A stretch of DNA of 10,249 bases from Methanosarcinales archaeon (lineage in GTDB: Archaea; Halobacteriota; Methanosarcinia; Methanosarcinales; Methanocomedenaceae), in the NCBI GenBank assembly GCA_023136155.1, contig JAGLRT010000067.1, positions 1 through 10,249 on the forward strand, in the 5' to 3' direction. Numbering within the stretch: position 1 is the stretch's first letter; each line of letters starts with the position of its first letter. The notes beneath the pieces are model-generated. The model was not told where the DNA came from. It saw only the letters and a program-made list of their open reading frames with translations, and did not search any database. Positions 5,606-10,249 of the stretch are shown piece after piece. The position numbers and the translations under genes are program-made.

Positions 5606-6283
5606 ATGGTTATCAAGGCCGTCCTGTTTGACCTGGACAATACGCTGCTGGACTTCTCTGAAATGAAACACATGGCAGTGAACATGGCAATACGTGCCAT
5701 GATAGACCAGGGATTGGATATGGACCCAAAAGAGGCGTTTGATAGCATATTCCAGACCTACTGTGAAGTTGGTATCGAATCAGACAATGCTTTCAGTGAA
5801 TTCTTAAAACGCAGATTCGGCCAGGTTGACGAGCGCATCCTTGCTGCAGGTGTGAATGCATACCTGCGTACAAAACCTTCGTTCCTTGAACCGTACCCCA
5901 ATGTGGTGCCGACTCTCATTAAACTCATAAAACACGGTCTGGTTATAGGCATTGTAACCGATGCTCCAAGGCTTAAGGGCTGGCAGCGGTTGTGTGCAAT
6001 GAGGCTGCAGCATTTTTTTGACCACGTGATCACCAGGGATGATAGCGGTGCACCAAAAAGAGACGGCCTGCCATTTGAATACGCAATGGAGCAACTGCAG
6101 CTTGAGCCGACAGAAGTTCTATTCGTAGGCGATAGTGTGGAGCGGGATATCATAGGCGCAAAGGCGGCAGGTATGGTGACTGCATTGGCAGCTTATGGTA
6201 CCAAGGACACACCCGGAGATATAGAGGCGGCCAGACCGGACCATATCCTGTCCGATTTTAAGGAATTACCGGAAATAATTTAA
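5606..6283 (+). CDS. HAD superfamily subfamily IA phosphatase (TIGR02253 type)
   Basis: This 225-residue protein shows all four HAD motifs. Motif I is FDLDNTL with nucleophile Asp9 and acid/base Asp11. Motif II is the IVTDAP threonine (Thr118). Motif III is Lys151 in APKRDG. Motif IV is VGDSVERDIIGAKAAG with Asp176 and Asp181. A helical cap lies between motifs I and II, about 18-95, as in subfamily IA. The size and motif I region fit the archaeal TIGR02253 group, some of whose members have been annotated as glyceraldehyde-3-phosphate phosphatases. The true substrate cannot be deduced here. The gene is transcribed divergently from the iron-sulfur flavoprotein gene and 73 nt ahead of nadC, so read-through into nadC is possible. 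A nucleotide or phosphosugar substrate would fit that neighbour, but this is only inference. Confidence 0.85.
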   Translation: MVIKAVLFDLDNTLLDFSEMKHMAVNMAIRAMIDQGLDMDPKEAFDSIFQTYCEVGIESDNAFSEFLKRRFGQVDERILAAGVNAYLRTKPSFLEPYPNVVPTLIKLIKHGLVIGIVTDAPRLKGWQRLCAMRLQHFFDHVITRDDSGAPKRDGLPFEYAMEQLQLEPTEVLFVGDSVERDIIGAKAAGMVTALAAYGTKDTPGDIEAARPDHILSDFKELPEII

Positions 6284-6343
6284 TGGGAATTATCGATACT
6301 AATAAATCCGTTCAGCCTTATGTTAAGCTTTGTAATATGTATC

Positions 6344-6350
6344 AGGTGGT
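6344..6350 (+). promoter_or_regulatory. Ribosome binding site that fixes the TTG start of nadC
   Basis: AGGTGGT matches the anti-Shine-Dalgarno closely and ends 6 nt before the TTG at 6357. No in-frame ATG or GTG lies between the upstream in-frame stop (6333-6335) and this TTG, so TTG is the best start. A TATA-like AATAAAT near 6300-6306 could give nadC its own transcript. Confidence 0.6.
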
Positions 6351-6356
6351 CCGGGA

Positions 6357-7169
6357 TTGCTGATTACTGAACTGGAACAATTCATTCAGGAAGATATAGG
6401 AGACGATGATACTTCATGCTCCATTGTACCAGAAACCTGGGTGCATGCCAGGATAATCACCAAAGAGGCTGGGGTCCTGGCTGGACTGGAAGAATGCAGG
6501 CAGGTAATTGATTATTTCGGGCTGGAATTCGAGCCGGGTTTTGATGATGGAGATGTTATAAATCCGGGGGATGTGGTTGCGGATGTATGGGGTAAGGCCC
6601 CTGATGTATTGAGGGCTGAGAGGTTGACCCTGAATTTCCTTTGCAGGATGAGCGGAATTGCAACAGTGACCGCTCGCTGCGTAGCCTATGCCGACGGTGT
6701 AAGAGTAGCTTGTACCCGAAAGACCACGCCTGGTTTTCGTAAGTTCGAGAAAAAAGCGGTCCGGCTGGGCGGTGGGGATACCCATAGGTTAAACCTGTCC
6801 GATGCAGTGATGATAAAAGATAACCACATAGCTATAATGGGTATTGAAAATGCTATTAAAGCCGCCTTGGCAGAAGCTAGTTTTACTAAGAAGATAGAGG
6901 TTGAAGTATCAGGTGCTGATGAAATGCTGGCTGCGGCCAGAGCCGGTGCCGATATAATCATGTTTGATAACATGCTGCCCGATGAGGTCAGGGAGTGCAT
7001 CCAGACCCTCAAAGATGCAAAACTCTGTGAGGGAGTGATACTGGAAGCTTCGGGTGGTATCAATCCTGAAAATATCAGTGAATATGTGGATACTGGAGTT
7101 AATGTGGTTTCAATGGGGTCGCTTATACATTCTTCACGCTGGCTGGATATGAGCCTGAATATTTTGTAA
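6357..7169 (+). CDS. nadC: Nicotinate-nucleotide pyrophosphorylase (quinolinate phosphoribosyltransferase)
   Basis: NadC converts quinolinate and PRPP to nicotinate mononucleotide, CO2 and pyrophosphate, the entry into NAD synthesis. The 270 residues match the usual family length. An N-terminal sandwich domain (about 1-105) is followed by the barrel with TRKTTPG (120-126), the EKKAVRLGGGDTHR stretch (131-144), MIKDNH with Lys154, EVEVSG (181-186), FDN (203-205), EASGGI (230-235) and SMGSL (252-256). These are the expected phosphoribosyl and quinolinate contacts. The start is TTG behind a good ribosome binding site; the second residue onward (LITELEQFIQEDIG) aligns with the usual family N-terminus. 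nadA and the aspartate oxidase/dehydrogenase partner, often adjacent in methanogens, are not in this window. The upstream neighbour is the HAD phosphatase gene. Confidence 0.93.
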   Translation: MLITELEQFIQEDIGDDDTSCSIVPETWVHARIITKEAGVLAGLEECRQVIDYFGLEFEPGFDDGDVINPGDVVADVWGKAPDVLRAERLTLNFLCRMSGIATVTARCVAYADGVRVACTRKTTPGFRKFEKKAVRLGGGDTHRLNLSDAVMIKDNHIAIMGIENAIKAALAEASFTKKIEVEVSGADEMLAAARAGADIIMFDNMLPDEVRECIQTLKDAKLCEGVILEASGGINPENISEYVDTGVNVVSMGSLIHSSRWLDMSLNIL

Positions 7170-7194
7170 CTTATCCCAGATTGTGTGAAAACGA

Positions 7195-7325
7195 AATATA
7201 TATTCGGAAAATATCACGACATGTATCATGATGCTTTTGATAATGAACTTAAGCTTGACAGGACACGGCAAAAACGGTGAATGAAGCTCCTTACAGCTCT
7301 GAAGTGGAGATCTTCATTTTCGTAA
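7195..7325 (+). other. Spacer with TATA-like box and two abutting micro-ORFs
   Basis: Between nadC and the convergent dehydrogenase gene there is an AT block AATATATATT (7195-7204) inside a near-palindrome CGAAATATATATTCG, and then two short plus-strand frames. The first is 19 residues (7221-7280, MYHDAFDNELKLDRTRQKR). The second is 14 residues (7281-7325, MKLLTALKWRSSFS), whose ATG directly abuts the first stop after GGTGA. Neither has a recognised homologue, and the second overlaps the 3' end of the dehydrogenase gene. GAAGCTCC (7283-7290) and GGAG-AT-CTTC (7306-7315) can form a bulged hairpin, possibly at the end of the minus-strand transcript. Confidence 0.2.
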
Positions 7326-8318
7326 ATTAGCAATATATCCCACTAATGCATACGATACGTCTTTTGTGGATGCATGGCCGCCCAGATCAGTGGTTTTAAT
7401 ACCTTTCTCAAGTACATAGTTAACTGCTTGCTGTACCAGTCCGGCTTTTTCATGTTCTTCGGCCCATTCAAGCATCATTTTAGCACTTAAAATAGCTGCC
7501 AGCGGATTGGCAATACCTTTGCCTGCAATATCGGGTGCCGAACCGTGTACAGGTTCAAAAAGCGCATACTTTTCTCCAATGTTGGCACTGGGACACAGAC
7601 CAAGACTGCCGACCAGGGCTGCTGACAGGTCGCTCAGGATGTCACCGAACAGATTTGTGGCAACCAGTACATCGTATTTTTGCGGGGTAAGGATAAGATT
7701 ATAGGCCATGGCATCTACCAATGCCTCATTATACTGAACACCATCTTCCTGTGCCACGTCAATACATAATTCGCGGAAAAAGCTGCATGATTTCAACACA
7801 TTGGCCTTGTGGACTATAGTAAGCCGGTTCTTACGCTCTTTTGCGATTTTACATGCTGTCCGTGCGATACGCTCACTGCCTTTACGGGTAATGGTGCGCA
7901 TGCTTGTGGCCCTGTCTTCACCAATATCCTCCTTGCCCCCGTACAGTCCTTCAGTATTTTCCCGTACAATTATGAAATCAAAAGGCTCCTTCGCCACGTA
8001 AGGAGTATCTATGGGAATGTTCAATGACCGAAACGGCCTGACATTGGCATATAGGTCAAGTTCACGCCTTATGCGCAGCAATACGCTCTGGTAATTAGGG
8101 TCATTGGGTGTGGTGATGGCGCCAAAGAGTATACAGTCACAATCCCGCATCACATCCAGGTCATTGTCGTCCATTGCCCGGCCGGTACGCTCCCATTTAC
8201 CGTATCCCACTTCTACAGGCACAATTTCAAAATCAAGTTCTACCGCCTTCAGTACCTTTAATGCAGGAGGGATTACTTCATGACCGACACCGTCCCCTTC
8301 AATCACTGCCACTTTCAT
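7314..8318 (-). CDS. Isopropylmalate/homoisocitrate dehydrogenase (LeuB/AksF family)
   Basis: This 334-residue member of the beta-decarboxylating dehydrogenases oxidises 3-isopropylmalate or homoisocitrate with NAD(P)+. Visible family motifs are IEGDGVGHEVIP (6-17), RIRRELDLYANVRP (82-95) with substrate-binding Arg residues, IIVRENTEGLYGG (116-128) with Tyr126, HKANVLK (170-176) with Lys171, the metal-binding aspartates in TNLFGDILSD (221-230), and EPVHGSAPDIAGKGIANP (255-272). The sequence resembles homoisocitrate dehydrogenases as much as LeuB, so coenzyme B side-chain synthesis, leucine synthesis or both are possible. ATG 8318 is chosen because GGTGA (8323-8327) sits 4 nt upstream and family members begin MKVAVIEGDG; a TTG at 8330 is an in-frame alternative. 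It overlaps the preceding gene by 20 bp, implying translational coupling. Confidence 0.9.
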   Translation of the reverse strand: MKVAVIEGDGVGHEVIPPALKVLKAVELDFEIVPVEVGYGKWERTGRAMDDNDLDVMRDCDCILFGAITTPNDPNYQSVLLRIRRELDLYANVRPFRSLNIPIDTPYVAKEPFDFIIVRENTEGLYGGKEDIGEDRATSMRTITRKGSERIARTACKIAKERKNRLTIVHKANVLKSCSFFRELCIDVAQEDGVQYNEALVDAMAYNLILTPQKYDVLVATNLFGDILSDLSAALVGSLGLCPSANIGEKYALFEPVHGSAPDIAGKGIANPLAAILSAKMMLEWAEEHEKAGLVQQAVNYVLEKGIKTTDLGGHASTKDVSYALVGYIANLRK

Positions 8319-9174
8319 CTGGTTCACCAACTAATTTAGCCACCAGCAGTCTGACAGCATCTACAATATCGTATTCTGATGCCCCCCAATGAACTGCCAC
8401 ACCATTGTGTCCGTTAATGTTGACTAACCCCGTCTTGTTTGTCTGGCAGCATCGGGTAATGAATGGTTTTGAAGGTTTGAGAAGTTCAGTTTTTAGCGGG
8501 CACATGTTAACCATTTTATACGTATAGTCAGGGAACCGGAGTTCAAATATACCTTTGGAAATGTCGCAGCCCACCAGTAACGAATTGTCTTCGATATCAT
8601 CGTTAGTGTCAAGGTACTTGCCGTTTAATTCAGATGAATTACATGGGAAAACAACATTCTCTCCTTCGAATTGTCGTAGATCAATTAGTGTCTTGACAAA
8701 AGTGATATTTAATTCACCAAGGATGCCACTTTCCACCAGACGTTTAATTGCAAATGACAGCCAGGGAGGTTCGGGAGGTATGACATCAATGATCTCGATT
8801 TCTATGACATCATACATGGTTGGTTTGTGTACAAATGTAAGATGTTTGTCCCTACCTTTGAAAATTACAGTATTCACAGGACCTTTACATTCCTCCAGTG
8901 CCAGCAGTATCAATTTAGTCCTGTTATGGGCGTCATGTTCAGTATTGTGTACTAATACTTCATCTCCCTCTGCAATGACCTCAAATGAAATGGGTTTAGT
9001 TAGCAGGGACTGTGTGGGTTCACTTTCGACCTTGATTATTTTGATGTTTCCATCAGGTACATAAGCAATCATGTATTTTGTTGCAAAATAAATGGGACCT
9101 TCTCCCATCGTTTTTTTGATGGGGTCATCGTGGGCGATACCTACCATCTTATAATCATCTGGAAATATCATCAT
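8299..9174 (-). CDS. Unrecognised conserved-looking protein embedded in the homoaconitase/dehydrogenase operon
   Basis: This 291-residue protein is one I do not recognise. It has no signal peptide or membrane segment and looks cytoplasmic. An N-terminal beta-rich part (about 10-130) contains EVIAEGDEVLVHNTEHDAHN and ends in a Pro-rich VIPPEPPWL (131-139). A helical stretch follows, then a C-terminal part with five of the six cysteines (Cys178, 203, 225, 242, 243; the sixth is Cys96). The paired cysteines in FITRCCQTNKTG could bind metal, but no standard cluster motif is present. GVAVHWGASEYDIVDAVRLL near the end looks like a conserved loop and helix. The start is 15 nt after the isomerase small subunit; the GAGGT (9187-9191) used as ribosome binding site overlaps that gene's stop. 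The end overlaps the dehydrogenase start by 20 bp. This close packing argues for a role linked to 2-oxoacid elongation, which is inference. Confidence 0.8.
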   Translation of the reverse strand: MMIFPDDYKMVGIAHDDPIKKTMGEGPIYFATKYMIAYVPDGNIKIIKVESEPTQSLLTKPISFEVIAEGDEVLVHNTEHDAHNRTKLILLALEECKGPVNTVIFKGRDKHLTFVHKPTMYDVIEIEIIDVIPPEPPWLSFAIKRLVESGILGELNITFVKTLIDLRQFEGENVVFPCNSSELNGKYLDTNDDIEDNSLLVGCDISKGIFELRFPDYTYKMVNMCPLKTELLKPSKPFITRCCQTNKTGLVNINGHNGVAVHWGASEYDIVDAVRLLVAKLVGEPDESGSD

Positions 9175-9189
9175 ATTGTTAAACCAACC

Positions 9190-9675
9190 TCATTTCGATG
9201 CCTGTTTTTTCCTGTGGGCCACGAGACCTCCATCTAACAGCATTTCCTGCAGGAAATCAGGAAGTTTTGTACCCTCGTAAAACCTGCCACTACACTGTAC
9301 CTTACCCTGTTCAAGGTCAACTGTGCATATTTCGCCTTCCTGGCAACTGACATCGGCTTCAATGATGGGAAGACCTACATTGATTGCGTTTCGAAAAAAG
9401 ATTCGTGCAAAAGATTTTGCAACCACGCAGGATATTCCGGCATGTTTCAGTGCCAATGGCGCCTGCTCGCGTGATGAACCGCATCCGAAATTCTCACCTG
9501 CAACTATAACATCACCTGGTTTAATCTTATTTGAAAAGTTCGGGTCAATGCCTTCCATTGCGTGTTCTGCAAAAACCTGCATGTCAGTTGTTCTCAGGTA
9601 CTTGCCGGGAATTATCACATCAGTATCGATGTTGTCACCGTATTTCCACACGCTCCCTGAGATGGTCATATTCAT
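9190..9675 (-). CDS. Homoaconitase/3-isopropylmalate dehydratase small subunit (LeuD/HacB family)
   Basis: This 161-residue swivel-domain subunit partners a separate [4Fe-4S] large subunit to isomerise 2-isopropylmalate or hydrate/dehydrate homocitrate-series acids. Family motifs are GDNIDTDVIIPGKYLRTTD (13-31), GENFGCGSSREQAP (60-73) and AKSFARIFFRNAINVGLP (86-103). The loop reads YLRT with Arg28. As I recall, YLRT marks the broad-specificity methanogen homoaconitase (MJ1271) rather than the leucine-only isomerase. Length agrees with archaeal members. ATG 9675 is the first start; ATG 9669 (two codons in) would also fit, being 28 nt from the TATA-like box at 9694-9701 and lacking a Shine-Dalgarno. 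The large subunit is absent from the window and must be encoded elsewhere. It is the first gene of the tight three-gene set with the unknown protein and the dehydrogenase. Confidence 0.92.
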   Translation of the reverse strand: MNMTISGSVWKYGDNIDTDVIIPGKYLRTTDMQVFAEHAMEGIDPNFSNKIKPGDVIVAGENFGCGSSREQAPLALKHAGISCVVAKSFARIFFRNAINVGLPIIEADVSCQEGEICTVDLEQGKVQCSGRFYEGTKLPDFLQEMLLDGGLVAHRKKQASK

Positions 9676-9693
9676 GGAATCACTTTTGCGGAC

Positions 9694-9701
9694 ATTTATA
9701 A
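9694..9701 (-). promoter_or_regulatory. Candidate TATA box for the homoaconitase small subunit operon
   Basis: TTATAAAT on the minus strand is centred about 22 nt before ATG 9675 and 28 nt before ATG 9669. No Shine-Dalgarno precedes either start, which points to a leaderless transcript beginning near the second ATG. Confidence 0.4.
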
Positions 9702-9736
9702 TTACAGGATTATATACTTTTTTAATCAGGCATATG

Positions 9737-10156
9737 TCATTCGCCTGTTATCTGCAATATCAGTTCCCTGGACCTGGGTCTGTTATCCATATCAATGAAA
9801 ATTATCTGTTGCCATGTGCCCAGTGTCAGCCGCTCGTCAATAAATGGGACAACCAGACTGGGTCCCAACATTGATGCCCTGATGTGGGAGTGACCGTTGC
9901 CATCCCCCCATTTGAGATTGTGGTCATAATCCAGCCCCTGGGGAGCAAGTGTTTCCAATGCAGCCTTCATATCAGCCACCAGACCCGGTTCATATTCTAT
10001 GGTTGTCACCGAACCTGTGGCACCTGGGACGAAGACTAGCACTGAGCCGTTGTTCAACCCTGAACTGTTGACCTCCCGCTGAACCTGGCCGGTAATGTCA
10101 ACAATATCTGAGTGGCCCTTTGTTTTAAATGTGATGTGTTCGTTTATTATTTTCAT
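9737..10156 (-). CDS. YjbQ/UPF0047 family protein
   Basis: This 139-residue protein carries the family signature: VFVPGATGSVTTIEYEPGL (41-59), then WGDGNGHSHIRASMLGPSL (83-101) with His89 and His91, VPF (103-105), LGTWQQI (112-118) and DMDNRPRSR (122-130). The length is normal for the family. E. coli YjbQ has been reported to have weak thiamin phosphate synthase activity, but the physiological role is unresolved; many members have PHTT where this one has PGAT, a variant I believe is common in archaeal members. The start at 10156 is preceded by GGGATGGA, a moderate ribosome binding site, and by TATAAAG in each of two tandem 19-bp repeats upstream. It lies 61 nt before the homoaconitase small subunit gene, which has its own TATA candidate, so it is probably a separate unit. 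Confidence 0.9.
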   Translation of the reverse strand: MKIINEHITFKTKGHSDIVDITGQVQREVNSSGLNNGSVLVFVPGATGSVTTIEYEPGLVADMKAALETLAPQGLDYDHNLKWGDGNGHSHIRASMLGPSLVVPFIDERLTLGTWQQIIFIDMDNRPRSRELILQITGE

Positions 10157-10187
10157 AACATTCCATCCCGTATTATTTCAGTATTAG

Positions 10188-10225
10188 TCTTTATAGTTGA
10201 ATATATTCTTTATAGTTGAATATAT
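10188..10225 (-). repeat. Perfect tandem 19-bp duplication carrying a TATA box
   Basis: TCTTTATAGTTGAATATAT occurs twice back to back (10188-10206 and 10207-10225) with no mismatch. On the minus strand each copy contains TATAAAGA. The proximal box is centred about 37 nt before the YjbQ-family start, giving a leader of about 10 nt. The distal copy lies 19 nt further up and duplicates the promoter element or an adjacent operator. Confidence 0.6.
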
Positions 10226-10249
10226 ATTACCTGACTTTGAAAGATAAAC

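Noticed and set aside
6337..6363. Eight-codon frame MYQVVRDC overlapping the nadC start
   Set aside because: It lacks its own ribosome binding site; the AGGTGGT inside it serves the TTG of nadC. Chance occurrence is likely.
7228..7302. Possible C/D-box small RNA (ATGATGC near the start, CTGA near the end)
   Set aside because: The C box deviates from the consensus, the spacing is too long for an archaeal C/D RNA, and no convincing D'/C' pair or guide target was seen.
9323..9874. Plus-strand frame of 183 codons
   Set aside because: It spans the homoaconitase small subunit, a promoter spacer and the end of the YjbQ-family gene in antisense, all with strong family motifs on the other strand.
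1..10249. CRISPR array, rRNA, complete insertion sequence or prophage genes
   Set aside because: No spaced identical direct repeats, rRNA-like stretches, transposase or phage structural motifs were found on either strand.

Overview
The window looks like a piece of a methanogenic or methanotrophic euryarchaeon, most likely of the Methanosarcinales/ANME-2 type. Three lines of evidence support this. The coding content is archaeal: a NOG1-type ribosome-assembly GTPase, a TIGR00267-type VIT family protein, an archaeal iron-sulfur flavoprotein of the dihydromethanopterin reductase group, and the homoaconitase small subunit plus homoisocitrate/isopropylmalate dehydrogenase pair used for coenzyme B and leucine. 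The start signals are archaeal: TATA boxes about 26-28 nt upstream of several start codons, with no Shine-Dalgarno, as in leaderless mRNAs. The base composition is moderate in GC inside genes with very AT-rich spacers. The exact genus cannot be read from the sequence.

Region 1-978 is AT-rich and accessory in character. The beginning of a type I restriction-modification methyltransferase gene (hsdM) leaves the window at its left edge on the minus strand. It is preceded by a 15-codon micro-ORF and by an 82-residue, double helix-turn-helix protein resembling the C-terminus of DUF1670 proteins. Then comes a 141-bp unit with terminal inverted repeats and three internal hairpins (609-749), which resembles a MITE or a cloverleaf RNA, followed by about 230 nt with no recognisable gene.

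Region 979-3814 is housekeeping. A minus-strand pair encodes a radical SAM protein with a shortened SPASM-like cysteine set and the NOG1-type GTPase. A plus-strand gene, read divergently from the radical SAM gene, encodes a five-helix VIT/CCC1-like membrane protein. Its 3' end overlaps a convergent CaCA-family cation exchanger by 13 bp. Region 3802-5490 carries that exchanger and the two-cluster iron-sulfur flavoprotein, both on the minus strand. A perfect 11-bp-arm palindrome with a third half-site (5521-5557) lies in the divergent promoter between the flavoprotein gene and a plus-strand HAD phosphatase gene. The HAD gene is followed by nadC (quinolinate phosphoribosyltransferase), which starts with TTG behind a good ribosome binding site.

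Region 7314-10156 is a minus-strand run: YjbQ/UPF0047 protein, homoaconitase/isopropylmalate isomerase small subunit, an unrecognised 291-residue protein, and isopropylmalate/homoisocitrate dehydrogenase. The last three are tightly spaced or overlapping and look like one transcription unit in 2-oxoacid chain elongation (leucine and/or the 7-oxoheptanoate side chain of coenzyme B). The isomerase large subunit is not in the window. The unrecognised gene embedded in this operon is the best candidate for undescribed biology; the 609-749 element and the 5521-5557 operator follow.
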